Positions 7,626-15,260 of a stretch of DNA of 20,822 nucleotides are shown here, piece after piece (position 1 is the first letter of the stretch; each line of letters starts with the position of its first letter). The position numbers and the translations under genes are program-made. Location: NCBI GenBank assembly GCA_051155735.1, contig DAXETX010000225.1, positions 1 to 20,822 on the forward strand, given 5' to 3'. The notes under the pieces are model-generated. The model made no database searches. It had not been told where the DNA came from and saw nothing but the letters and a program-made list of their open reading frames with translations. Source of the DNA: JASJCP01 sp051155735. GTDB taxonomy: Bacteria; Cyanobacteriota; Cyanobacteriia; Cyanobacteriales; Xenococcaceae.

Positions 7626-8624
7626 TCAATTTTGTTGGGCTAAAACTTCGCGAATCATTTGATTAGCATAACCCCATTCATTGTCGTACCAACTCATTAC
7701 TTTAACTAAGTCGCCATCAATAACTTTAGTCATAGTCAGATCGACAACAGAAGCGCGAGAGTCACCCACAATATCAGAAGAAACAATTTGGTCTTCAGAA
7801 ATACCTAAAATACCTTGATATCTCTCAGTTTGAGATTCTTCACGAAAGATTTGATTGACGGCTTCAACGCTGGTTGCTTGTTCGGTTAGCACGACGATAT
7901 CAGTAATTGAACCTACTGGTACTGGTGTTCTCACTGCTACGCCATCAAATTTGTTTTCTAACTGAGGTAAAACTTGGGTAGTGGCGATCGCTGCTCCTGT
8001 AGTAGTAGGGACTAAATTTACCGCAGCAGCCCGTCCTCGACGGAACTTTTTACTGGGCTGATCGACTAATCCTTGACTGGTGGTATAAGCGTGAATTGTA
8101 GTCATAATTGCCTTTTTCACTCCCAAGCGACGCTGGGCAATCTCCATCACAGGAGCAATACAGTTGGTAGTGCAACTAGCACAAGAAATTAAAGAATTAT
8201 TCTCGCTAGCTGATGCTTCACTAACACCAGGAACAATAACTTCAATCCCTTCACTTTTGGCTGGTGCTGACAAAACAACCTTTTTCGCCCCTGCTTGTAA
8301 GTGTTTTTCTAAGCCTTCCTTTTTACGAAATACACCTGTGCATTCAAACACCACATCAAGATTTAACTCTTTCCAGGGCAGAGATTGAGGGTCTTTTTCT
8401 TGAAAATATTTATATTCTTGACCAGCAATAATTAAACTGTTTTCGCTAAAGTCTATTTTTTGGGGATATTTACCATAAACCGTATCGTACCTTAGCAAAT
8501 AAGCTAAATTATCAGGGGGTACTAAATCATTGATTGCGACTAACTCTAATTCGGGAGTATCCAAAATAATCTTTAAAACTGCTCTGCCAATTCTACCTAA
8601 GCCATTAATTGCTACTCTAGTCAT
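7626..8624 (-). CDS. gap: Type I glyceraldehyde-3-phosphate dehydrogenase
   Basis: This 332-residue cytosolic enzyme oxidises glyceraldehyde 3-phosphate to 1,3-bisphosphoglycerate. The N-terminal Rossmann motif is INGLGRIGR (6-14), and the catalytic pair is C151 in SCASCTTNC and H178. Cofactor choice can be read: Asp33-Leu34 at the adenine ribose and Gln189-Pro190 at the position of Leu187-Pro188 of Bacillus GAPDH. The acidic residue and the Pro both disfavour NADPH, so this is probably an NAD-linked glycolytic paralogue (gap1/gap3-like), not the photosynthetic gap2. AGGAG lies 8 nt before the ATG. It heads a two-gene unit with the CYTH-like gene. A heptamer repeat array lies just upstream of the ribosome-binding site. 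Confidence 0.95.
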   Translation of the reverse strand: MTRVAINGLGRIGRAVLKIILDTPELELVAINDLVPPDNLAYLLRYDTVYGKYPQKIDFSENSLIIAGQEYKYFQEKDPQSLPWKELNLDVVFECTGVFRKKEGLEKHLQAGAKKVVLSAPAKSEGIEVIVPGVSEASASENNSLISCASCTTNCIAPVMEIAQRRLGVKKAIMTTIHAYTTSQGLVDQPSKKFRRGRAAAVNLVPTTTGAAIATTQVLPQLENKFDGVAVRTPVPVGSITDIVVLTEQATSVEAVNQIFREESQTERYQGILGISEDQIVSSDIVGDSRASVVDLTMTKVIDGDLVKVMSWYDNEWGYANQMIREVLAQQN

Positions 8625-8644
8625 GGTTAATGCTCCTAATTTGT

Positions 8645-8710
8645 TAGTGGTTAGTTACTTGCTACTTGTTCTTGCTACTTGCTACTTGCTACTTGCTACT
8701 GATTACTGTC
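8645..8710. repeat. 7-bp tandem repeat array with slipped units
   Basis: The units are TAGTGGT, a partial TAGT, TACTTGC, TACTTGT, a 6-base TCTTGC, TACTTGC three times, TACTGAT and TACTGTC. They match the TACTTGC section of the 3154-3279 array. Two units are shortened, which marks slippage events. The array lies between the stop of the glycine-rich membrane protein and the start of GAPDH, both on the minus strand. Confidence 0.85.
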
Positions 8711-8712
8711 CC

Positions 8713-9243
8713 CTATCTATCTGCTTCTTCGACGACACCACCTTGTTGAGCGATAATTTCTCTAGCGAGGTTAGTTTCTTCAGGAGTTCCTTTAACCACT
8801 ACTAAATATCTGGTAGATTTAGGACGCTCTTCGATGTTGGTATCGGATTTAGGGACGCTAGCACCACTACTAGCAGAAATTAAACTGATCCCCGCAGCAC
8901 CTACTATCGCACCCATCAAAGGAGCAAAATAATGTATGGTTTGAAAGTTGCCTAAAGCTGCGAGTCCGAGATTAGCAAAATCAGTAACTACCAAGCTAAT
9001 AGATAAGCCAATCAAAAATCCCATTACCCCACCTGCGATCGCTCCAGTTTGAAGATTGGCGATCGCCTGTGTGTCTTCTAGTGGCACTGGGGGGATAAAA
9101 TCTTCGGCTTCTAGGGTAATGTTTTCCGAAGCAATACCTGCTGCTTCTAATTGAGACTTAGTTGCTGTGGCTGCTGGTTCGTTAGCAAATTTTCCCCAAG
9201 CTGAGGATAATGATGCTGAGGTGGAGGGTGAGTGTTGAGACAT
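8713..9243 (-). CDS. Glycine-rich membrane protein with soluble flanking domains, hypothetical
   Basis: The protein has 176 residues. The N-terminal part (about 14-50) has the form AWGKFANEPAATATKSQLEAAGI with following strands. This recalls small stress-associated alpha/beta domains (GspM/YflT-like) that sense or bind by sequence pairs. Two hydrophobic Gly-rich segments follow at about 65-87 (TGAIAGGVMGFLIGLSIS) and 105-126 (APLMGAIVGAAGISLISA), with glycine-zipper spacing. The C-terminal 30 residues (YLVVVKGTPEETNLAREIIAQQGG) form another small strand-helix unit. I infer a membrane protein with both ends on one side; its function is unknown. No Shine-Dalgarno sequence is seen before the ATG. 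The gene lies 89 bp upstream of GAPDH on the same strand. Confidence 0.7.
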   Translation of the reverse strand: MSQHSPSTSASLSSAWGKFANEPAATATKSQLEAAGIASENITLEAEDFIPPVPLEDTQAIANLQTGAIAGGVMGFLIGLSISLVVTDFANLGLAALGNFQTIHYFAPLMGAIVGAAGISLISASSGASVPKSDTNIEERPKSTRYLVVVKGTPEETNLAREIIAQQGGVVEEADR

Positions 9244-9344
9244 ATTGATCAGTTTAAATTTTTGCGCTAAAAGACTACCGATGGCTAACTTCTTTTATTG
9301 CATAGCAATTATTTAAACCCTGCATCTTTCAGAAGTTGTATATG

Positions 9345-9395
9345 TAGCAGTTAGTGGTTGATAACTAATAACTGATGACTGATGAGGTGATTACT
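9345..9395. repeat. 7-bp tandem repeat array overlapping a stop codon
   Basis: The units are TAGCAGT, TAGTGGT, TGATAAC, TAATAAC, TGATGAC, TGATGAG, two further bases (GT), then GATTACT at 9389-9395. The TTA inside GATTACT (9391-9393) is the TAA stop of the carboxylate-amine ligase gene on the minus strand, as in the array at 138-186. Confidence 0.75.
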
Positions 9396-10743
9396 GATTT
9401 TGTTGTTCTAAACTAACTTGTAAGGCTGCTTGCGCGGAATGCTGGGAACTGAGATAATTGACCGCTTCTTCCAGGCGATCGCAACAGTAACGCACTAAAG
9501 CTAAACCCTCTTCTTGAGAGATTGTTCCTGTAGTGGTAGAAAACTTTTTTAGTAACTTAGCTTCGGTAGTGACATATTCGCCCAGTGCTGTTTTAAAATG
9601 AGACAAATAATCTGCAACTTCACTATTATTGTGACAAGAGAATTCTAAAATTGAATCACAGTAAGCTTTAACTGCTGGATGATTAATCCCTTCGGTAACT
9701 GCACTGTAGAGCAATTCGTTATTGAGATAGTCAAATTCTGGGACACTTAACTCACTTCCTTGAAGTTGAAAGGTTTTAACTCCAGATTTGGGTCTAACAG
9801 TAATCCCTTCTTGACGGACTCGGTTGGCAGCCTCAGAAATTAAAGTAACCAGAGCGAGAATAACGTGAGGATAATTGCTGTCTGCGCCTCTTAATTCTAC
9901 TGTCCCGATCGCATTAACTCGAATCGGATTCCAACCTGCTTTTAATAATTCCCCGCCAGAGTCAAAAAATATCTGTCGATTGACTCCCGCGCGATCCATC
10001 GCTTGTAGCCAGCTATAATAACGCTGAAACATTTGCTCGACTAACTCTTCTACAGTTTCGGCATAGGGCATTAAACCACCTACAGACTGGAGATTAGTAT
10101 AAACTCCTTCCCAGGCAAACGTGTTACTCCCACGATAGTGAATAGTGCGCATCGCTTTTCCTGCTACTTTCCCATCATAAAAAGGACAAGCGCGAGACAA
10201 AGCAATGATTGCTGCATCAAAGGCGATCGCCAAATTATAAGTATTTAGTAATAATTCTCTAGCTTCAGGAGTAGAATTATAAGCTACCCCAACCCGACGA
10301 TCTACGACATTTTCAGGTAAATCTAAATGAATATGAGTCCCCGTACATTTTGCTGCATTATCAAACCTCCCTTCTCCTACAGTGCAGACCTGCAAATGAT
10401 AATTGGGTTTGTTGCGCATGATTGCAGTAGTGTAGAGAGGATAAGTAGATAAAGGATAAATTCTTAAATCCAACTCTTGCGCTACTTTAAGTAATATCTG
10501 TAGTATGTCGAGGTATTCTGTAGTGAGTTCGGTAATGTTGTTAACAGGAACAGTATTAATTTCGATAATACTCTTGACAAATTCGGGAGCAAAACAATGA
10601 GTCGGACGCTGGCGTGCTTTAGCGATACTCCAACAACGTTGCAGAAACTCGTCAGCCTGATGGGATAAAAATCCTTCGGGGTTGACAATAAAAAATTCTT
10701 GTTCTAGCCCCAAACGAGAGCAATTAATCGGCATATTTAGCAT
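9391..10743 (-). CDS. GCS2-family carboxylate-amine ligase (glutamate-cysteine ligase-like)
   Basis: This 450-residue cytosolic ATP-dependent enzyme of the glutamine-synthetase-like ligase fold is the type thought to make gamma-glutamylcysteine in cyanobacteria. Motifs in order are GLEQEFF (12-18, first Mg/ATP acidic residues), EFVKSIIEINT (54-64), GTHIHLDL (135-142) and the late VNAIGTVELRGADS, which holds the Arg that contacts the nucleotide or phosphate. A C-terminal helical extension (about 370-450) is present. Glutathione supply fits the GST-like gene later in the window, but assignment as gshA needs a tree, since this family also holds YbdK-type ligases of unclear substrate. There is no clear Shine-Dalgarno sequence; Met4 is a possible alternative start. 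The stop lies in a heptamer repeat. Confidence 0.85.
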   Translation of the reverse strand: MLNMPINCSRLGLEQEFFIVNPEGFLSHQADEFLQRCWSIAKARQRPTHCFAPEFVKSIIEINTVPVNNITELTTEYLDILQILLKVAQELDLRIYPLSTYPLYTTAIMRNKPNYHLQVCTVGEGRFDNAAKCTGTHIHLDLPENVVDRRVGVAYNSTPEARELLLNTYNLAIAFDAAIIALSRACPFYDGKVAGKAMRTIHYRGSNTFAWEGVYTNLQSVGGLMPYAETVEELVEQMFQRYYSWLQAMDRAGVNRQIFFDSGGELLKAGWNPIRVNAIGTVELRGADSNYPHVILALVTLISEAANRVRQEGITVRPKSGVKTFQLQGSELSVPEFDYLNNELLYSAVTEGINHPAVKAYCDSILEFSCHNNSEVADYLSHFKTALGEYVTTEAKLLKKFSTTTGTISQEEGLALVRYCCDRLEEAVNYLSSQHSAQAALQVSLEQQNQ

Positions 10744-10861
10744 AATATTTTTATAATATGTTGATTTTCAAAGATACTTTCCCAGATAGATGGATTAAGG
10801 AGCGCGATTAGTTATGGTAAAAACCTTAACCCAAACTTAATGTAGAATTGCCAAAATTTTT

Positions 10862-11935
10862 ATGTCTAAATCACCATACTTTTTACTAAGTCGTATCTTA
10901 CTCAACTTTGAAGCTAGAGCCAGCGATGTCATGGGGGATATTTCTGCTGCTGCTTTTTCCCCTGATGGTAGTTTGTGGCTTGGTTCTGATGAAATGATCG
11001 GTGTCGAACGTCTTTCACCGATTACTCATCATAGTTATGGTAAACATCAACGCTTTTTACTGCAAGATTATATAGAGTTATTTAACACTGACGATGAGAT
11101 GGATATTGAAGGAATGGACTATTCCGCAGGTTACTTGTGGCTAACTGGTTCTCACAGCACCAAACGCAAAAAAGTCAAAGGTAAAAAAGACGCGAAAGAT
11201 TTAGCCAGACTAGCGACTGTTACTACCGATCTCAATCGCTTTATCTTGGCGAGAGTTCCTATTATGGATGGGAAGTTAGTCAAATCTTGTACGCCAGTTG
11301 CGGGGAATAAGTTGACCGCAGCTTGTTTGCAAACTGTTGAAGACCGCAATATCTTATTCGATCTTCTTAAAGAAGACCAACATCTTAAACCTTTTATTAC
11401 CGCCAGTATTCCTTCTAAAGATAATGGCTTAGACATTGAAGGTTTAGCAGCAGATGGCAATAAATTATTTTTGGGTTTACGAGGTCCTGTACTGCGGGGT
11501 TGGGCGATTATTTTGGAGTTAGAATTAACCTCAACCGAACCAGGAACTCTGACTTTGAAAGAGATGACAGATAAGGGGGCAAAATATAAAAAGCATTTTT
11601 TCGATCTTAATGGCTTGGGAGTAAGAGAATTGTGTATCCGAGGTAAAGATATAATTATCCTTGCAGGTCCAACTATGGATTTAGAAGGAGAGATGCAAGT
11701 TTTTCGCTGGAAAAAAGCGTTAAAAAACTTAGATGATCTAATTCACTCCCAAGACAATGGCGATTTGATCCCCCTATTTGATTTACCATTTACTATTGGT
11801 TCTGACCATGCAGAAGGACTGGCTTTATATTCCTATTTGGAAGACCATGATAGTTTGATGGTTTTTTATGATTCTCCAAACGAACGCCGATTGAGAAAAG
11901 ATAAACAAATCTTTGTTGATGTTTTTCAACTTTAG
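10862..11935 (+). CDS. DUF3616 domain protein, beta-propeller-like
   Basis: The protein has 357 residues with no signal peptide or membrane segment, so it is probably cytosolic. It opens with a strand pair like a propeller blade (ISAAAFSPDGSLWLGSDE, about 28-45). Similar Asp/Glu-Gly units recur: MDIEGMDY (about 81), LDIEGLA (about 188), DLEGEM (about 278) and DHAEGLAL (about 318), each at the start of a blade-like block. These repeats are the hallmark I associate with DUF3616. A lysine-rich loop (KRKKVKGKK) lies between the second and third blocks. Function is unknown; the fold suggests a binding scaffold or a phosphodiesterase-like activity. It is divergent from the ligase gene over a 118-bp spacer. 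No Shine-Dalgarno sequence is seen. Confidence 0.8.
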   Translation: MSKSPYFLLSRILLNFEARASDVMGDISAAAFSPDGSLWLGSDEMIGVERLSPITHHSYGKHQRFLLQDYIELFNTDDEMDIEGMDYSAGYLWLTGSHSTKRKKVKGKKDAKDLARLATVTTDLNRFILARVPIMDGKLVKSCTPVAGNKLTAACLQTVEDRNILFDLLKEDQHLKPFITASIPSKDNGLDIEGLAADGNKLFLGLRGPVLRGWAIILELELTSTEPGTLTLKEMTDKGAKYKKHFFDLNGLGVRELCIRGKDIIILAGPTMDLEGEMQVFRWKKALKNLDDLIHSQDNGDLIPLFDLPFTIGSDHAEGLALYSYLEDHDSLMVFYDSPNERRLRKDKQIFVDVFQL

Positions 11936-11971
11936 TAGCGATCGCCAATTTAGTCAACACCGCGATTGGAT

Positions 11972-11992
11972 ATGCCGACTGACCATCGGCAT
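11972..11992. terminator. hairpin between convergent genes (possible bidirectional terminator)
   Basis: ATGCCGA (11972-11978) and TCGGCAT (11986-11992) are perfectly complementary around a 7-nt loop. Outer GG/CC pairs can extend the stem across a bulge. It sits between the stops of two convergent genes. There is no T-run on either side, so it is at best a weak or assisted terminator. Confidence 0.45.
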
Positions 11993-12007
11993 CCGGAGCG
12001 GTCATAA

Positions 12008-12931
12008 CTAAGCACTAATTATTTGTTGTTCAATATTACTAGTTGCCAGTAGGGGTAAAAATTTACGAATCAAACCAATGGTAACTGCGGGTAATTCTAG
12101 CTGAGGGGTAAAGCCAACATCATCTAACTGATAAACAATCCGAATCGCTTGGGGATTCATTTCTTTCAGCCGAAACCCAACTTTAGGTCCTGTATATTCT
12201 GATTCTTGACCCCAAATTAAAGCGCTAGGAACTGTTAGCTGCCTAATATATTGTGTCAGATCGAAACAAAGATCGCCTCGAACAAAAGACAATGCTGCAT
12301 ATTCTGCGTTAGGTTGTTGTGCCGATTGTAAATAGGCATTGACTAACTCAGGATAAACTCGGTCTTTTTGGGCAAATTGCCGTTGTTCTAAAAAGCTACG
12401 GATGCCAAAACTGGTAGCAACTCCCGCACTATATAGTAGGCGATCAATTATCGGTGTACCAGCCAGTTGCGTAAAGAAATTCTCTTGATAGTTCTTGCCA
12501 AATTCATTTAATCCTGCTGCTGTCGTTAGAATTAGGGATTGAAAAAGTTCGGGACGAGCGATCGCCACACGAATAGTAAAGGCTGCTGTCAGGGCTGAAG
12601 CAATTACGGTTACAGGTTCATTGCAAGTATGCTCGATAAATTGTTGGATTGTTGTAACATAATCTTCTATTTGATAATTGCGTTCGGGATGGGCTGACCT
12701 GCCCCAACCCAACATATCTGGTGCTAAGATGCGATAGTCAGCAGCAAAAGCTGGATAGACTTTTGACCATTCATAAGCCGAAGAACCGCCACCCAAACCA
12801 TGCAAAAACACTAGAGTTGTAGAAAACTTCTCTGCTACATCGTTCCAAGGTGAGCCTTCATTAGTGTAATAAACCAAATAACCTAAATCGGTTTGGAGCG
12901 ATTTTTGACTGAAACCAGGTGGGATAAACAT
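12008..12931 (-). CDS. Alpha/beta-hydrolase-fold protein lacking the catalytic triad
   Basis: I use ATG 12931 (307 residues). An in-frame TTG 48 bp upstream is possible but less natural. Numbering here is from that TTG. The oxyanion-loop motif FLHGLGGGS (58-66) and DMLGWGRS (88-95) are standard for the fold. The nucleophile elbow, normally GxSxG, reads A-S-A-L-T (127-131): alanine stands at the Ser position (129, codon GCC at 12593-12595). The acid position in WGxxD is Ser260, and the usual GH near the C-terminus is Gly-Phe (289-290). All three catalytic residues therefore appear replaced, although the fold is full length and uninterrupted. It may be a binding protein or a pseudoenzyme. The neighbouring Ser128 could act only if the elbow is shifted. 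Confidence 0.85.
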   Translation of the reverse strand: MFIPPGFSQKSLQTDLGYLVYYTNEGSPWNDVAEKFSTTLVFLHGLGGGSSAYEWSKVYPAFAADYRILAPDMLGWGRSAHPERNYQIEDYVTTIQQFIEHTCNEPVTVIASALTAAFTIRVAIARPELFQSLILTTAAGLNEFGKNYQENFFTQLAGTPIIDRLLYSAGVATSFGIRSFLEQRQFAQKDRVYPELVNAYLQSAQQPNAEYAALSFVRGDLCFDLTQYIRQLTVPSALIWGQESEYTGPKVGFRLKEMNPQAIRIVYQLDDVGFTPQLELPAVTIGLIRKFLPLLATSNIEQQIISA

Positions 12932-13240
12932 TTTAAAATTCTTTAATTGTGATAAATTTTTTACGGATAGTTCATTCAAGATAGGTCAGTAGTTGGGACT
13001 TGGCATCTTGCGGAAGACGGACATACTTATTAAAGCAATCACAGTAATCGTGATTAATTTGAACTAGTAATAATTTGACCTCAACAAATATTTTGTTATT
13101 TTCGATACTTTAAGCTAGTTTCTAATAGAATCAATAAAAAAAGATGTTATTATATCTTGTGATAGAGTTTTATCTAATACTTGTTTGTTATATTTTTAAA
13201 GAACACTTTTGTTAAAGACAATAAAAGAGGTAAATAAATT
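12932..13240. other. AT-rich spacer upstream of hli
   Basis: No gene is seen. It contains a short inverted repeat, AATCAC 13037-13042 and GTGATT 13050-13055 with a 7-nt gap, which could be an operator or weak hairpin. The hli promoter must lie here. I looked for the HLR1 light-response motif (paired TTACA-type repeats) and found no convincing match. An SD-like AGAGG lies 10 nt before the hli ATG. Confidence 0.5.
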
Positions 13241-13390
13241 ATGCAAACTCCAACACCAGAACCAAAATTAGGATTTACTAGATTTGCTGAATTATGGAAC
13301 GGTCGTTTAGCAATGATTGGCTTTTTAGCTGCTATTTTAGTAGAGATGGCTACAGGTCAAGGCATTCTTGGACAACTAGGACTTATGTAG
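13241..13390 (+). CDS. hli: High-light-inducible protein (HLIP/SCP), 49 aa
   Basis: This one-helix thylakoid protein of the LHC superfamily binds chlorophyll and carotenoid and protects photosystem II assembly under excess light. A short polar N-terminus (MQTPTPEPKLGFTRFAE) leads into the signature ELWNGRLAMIGF, with E17, N20 and R22 as the chlorophyll-ligand and salt-bridge residues. One membrane helix (about 22-40) and the tail GQGILGQLGLM follow. The length is normal for the family. AGAGG lies 10 nt before the ATG. A stem-loop follows 13 bp after the stop. It lies 274 bp upstream of crtW, which makes carotenoids that such proteins could bind. Confidence 0.95.
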   Translation: MQTPTPEPKLGFTRFAELWNGRLAMIGFLAAILVEMATGQGILGQLGLM

Positions 13391-13403
13391 TTTCAAGAAT
13401 TTT

Positions 13404-13439
13404 AAGTCAATTTAATTTTTTTATCATTTAAATTGACTT
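13404..13439 (+). terminator. intrinsic terminator-like stem-loop after hli
   Basis: The perfect 12-bp arms at 13404-13415 and 13428-13439 (AAGTCAATTTAA and its complement) enclose a 12-nt T-rich loop and are followed by a T-rich run (TACTTATTTACTT). The stem is AT-rich. Its place just after the hli stop supports termination, leaving crtW to its own promoter. Confidence 0.6.
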
Positions 13440-13664
13440 TACTTATTTACTTGAACTAAGTTAAAGAGAGAGTAAGTTTTTTGGCAACAAATCTAACTGA
13501 AATCTCTAATTAATTATTAAACAAAAGTTAAAATTAAACTAACTATATTATAGTTTTCAAGAAAAATAGTTTTATTTATTTATCAAAAAAGTCTTGAACT
13601 CACTTCAGAAAATACGATCATTTAGTATTATTTTAACTCTTTCACTTAAGTCTATGAATTATTT

Positions 13665-14486
13665 ATGCATAATCAAGTAATATCACGCCAAAATTTTTGT
13701 CAACACCGTCAATCATTATCACAATCCATCTCAGGTAAAAGAAGCTTGCAAAATCAATTTGATTCTCTAACAGGGATTATAATGGGCGTAATTTTGATTT
13801 CACTATGGTTTTTTAGTTTAGTAGGACTTTTAAGACTCAATTTGGGGACAGTCTCGCCCTTATTAATTATTTTTAGCGTATTTTTGAGAGCTTTTCTTCA
13901 TACAGGACTTTTTATTACCACTCATGAGGCGATACACGGAGTTATTTCGCCCCAACAACAAATCAACAATCTCATTGGCTATACAACCTCTTTTTTATAC
14001 GCCTTATTACCATATAAAATTCTAGCCAAAAATCATCAGCAGCATCATCGTTATCCAGCTACAGAAAAAGATCCAGATTTTTACGCTTTAGACACCAACA
14101 ATTTCCTGCTTTGGTATTGCAGCTTCATGCAAAAATATCAAGAAGGTAAACAAGCCTGGATCTTGTTAATTGGCATGACAATTATTTTTTGGACTTTTAT
14201 CGCGCTGCACATTGCGCCAAGTAATATCTTTTTATTTTGGGTAATTCCAATTTTGATTAGCTCGCTGCAACTATTTACTTTTGGCATTTTTTTACCTCAT
14301 AAAAAATCAGCAGCAGGTTATCGCGATAATCATCGAGCCAGAAGTAATAACTATTCAGTATTTTGGTCTTTTGTTACCTGTTATCATTTTGGCTATCATT
14401 GGGAACATCATCAATATCCCCATTTACCCTGGTATAAATTACCTCAAGCACATCAGAACCATCAGTTATTAGAGAACAGAGAATAG
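13665..14486 (+). CDS. crtW: Beta-carotene ketolase, CrtW type
   Basis: This 273-residue membrane di-iron enzyme of the fatty-acid-hydroxylase/desaturase type adds 4-keto groups to beta-ionone rings, giving echinenone, canthaxanthin or ketolated xanthophylls. The histidine clusters are HEAIH (87-91), HQQHH (124-128) and HWEHH (245-249), with NHRARS (222-227) and CYHFGYH (239-245) as in Nostoc CrtW. DPDFY (136-140) and FGIFLPHKK (206-214) are also typical. Three to four membrane segments lie at about 37-57, 65-85, 165-185 and 188-208. HEAIH replaces the more usual HDAMH. The N-terminal 30 residues are polar and variable. There is no clear Shine-Dalgarno sequence. The surrounding DNA is AT-rich and has no HIP1 site. 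It converges on the TetR gene. Confidence 0.92.
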   Translation: MHNQVISRQNFCQHRQSLSQSISGKRSLQNQFDSLTGIIMGVILISLWFFSLVGLLRLNLGTVSPLLIIFSVFLRAFLHTGLFITTHEAIHGVISPQQQINNLIGYTTSFLYALLPYKILAKNHQQHHRYPATEKDPDFYALDTNNFLLWYCSFMQKYQEGKQAWILLIGMTIIFWTFIALHIAPSNIFLFWVIPILISSLQLFTFGIFLPHKKSAAGYRDNHRARSNNYSVFWSFVTCYHFGYHWEHHQYPHLPWYKLPQAHQNHQLLENRE

Positions 14487-14591
14487 GGAAAACAAAAACC
14501 AATATTTGTAGAATAATCTGCATCTTTTTATAAAACAATTGCAAAAAGTAATTTTGCAGTGATATGGAAATCGAAGACTTCTATATCTCAT

Positions 14592-15161
14592 CTAGTTGTT
14601 TTGGCTGTTTGTCACTAAATCTTCTAATAAAATTTGAGATAATTTAGACATTGCTCTTTCAAAAGATTGAGTATTATTAGTTATTCTAACCAACACCAAT
14701 GCACCTTGAATCATCATGAGGGCATCCTCTGCCCGTAGACGAGCTTCCTGTGGCGTAACTCCAATTGACTCTACCACCTTTGATAATTCCTCAAGCCATT
14801 GGTTAAGAGATTGTTTCAATTGCTGATGAAACAAATTATCAGCTTCTCCCAAAGACATCACCGCTAGTAAACAAGGATTTCGACCGCTGGCGTAAAATTC
14901 AGCGATGCTCTCACTCATGGCTAAAATGCGCTCATTTGCTGGTTTATCAGATCTAAGAGGTGCAAAAATTTGCTGATCGATCCAATCGCTGATGTATTTT
15001 AAGACCGCTTCCGCCATTTGTTCTTTACCACCCTGGAAATGATGATAAAGGCTGGCTTTTTTTAATCCCGTTGCTTCCGAGAGCCGAGATACGGTAGCTC
15101 CTTCATAGCCATAATAACGGAATACGGGAATTAGCTTAGTAACTATTTCTTCTTTTGGCAT
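14592..15161 (-). CDS. TetR/AcrR-family repressor
   Basis: The protein has 189 residues. The N-terminal helix-turn-helix domain covers about 3-50, with the sequence YEGATVSRLSEATG and the recognition helix region KKASLYHHF (34-42), which is classic for the family. The C-terminal helical domain (55-185) would bind an unknown small ligand and dimerise. It is divergent from the Crp-type gene over 127 bp that hold three copies of a 14-bp palindrome. One copy lies in the spacer of its own predicted promoter, so it most likely represses itself as well as the neighbouring operon until ligand binds. No Shine-Dalgarno sequence is seen before the ATG. It converges with crtW, which may or may not be in its regulon. 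Confidence 0.92.
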   Translation of the reverse strand: MPKEEIVTKLIPVFRYYGYEGATVSRLSEATGLKKASLYHHFQGGKEQMAEAVLKYISDWIDQQIFAPLRSDKPANERILAMSESIAEFYASGRNPCLLAVMSLGEADNLFHQQLKQSLNQWLEELSKVVESIGVTPQEARLRAEDALMMIQGALVLVRITNNTQSFERAMSKLSQILLEDLVTNSQNN

Positions 15162-15191
15162 TAGTTTTTAGGGGCAAGAAATTAGTTCAAT

Positions 15192-15220
15192 TGTATACCG
15201 AATGTTCGTTAAAATGTTGA
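15192..15220 (-). promoter_or_regulatory. predicted promoter of the tetR gene
   Basis: On the minus strand TCAACA (15220-15215) and TATACA (15197-15192) are separated by exactly 17 bp. The -35 matches the sigma-70 consensus at 4 of 6 positions. Palindrome copy 1 occupies most of the spacer. Confidence 0.5.
15197..15210. promoter_or_regulatory. operator copy 1 (14-bp palindrome)
   Basis: ACCGAATGTTCGTT differs at two positions from the dyad ACCGAACGTTCGGT that best fits all three copies. It lies within the -35/-10 spacer of the predicted tetR promoter. Confidence 0.7.
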
Positions 15221-15245
15221 TATTTTATCTAACGTTCGGTAGAAT
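15217..15245 (+). promoter_or_regulatory. predicted promoter of the Crp-PPOX-GST-VOC operon
   Basis: TTGATA (15217-15222) and TAGAAT (15240-15245) are separated by exactly 17 bp, a good sigma-70-type promoter. Transcription would start near 15252, giving a leader of about 35 nt before ATG 15289. Palindrome copy 2 fills the spacer. Confidence 0.65.
15227..15240. promoter_or_regulatory. operator copy 2 (14-bp palindrome)
   Basis: ATCTAACGTTCGGT differs at two positions from the shared dyad. It lies exactly between the -35 and -10 of the plus-strand promoter, where bound repressor would block RNA polymerase. Its centre is 30 bp from that of copy 1. Confidence 0.75.
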
Positions 15246-15260
15246 ATTTTCCAGATACAA

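Noticed and set aside
13154..13240. HLR1-type light-response motif upstream of hli
   Set aside because: I looked for paired TTACA-type repeats; the T-rich stretches there do not fit the spacing or sequence.
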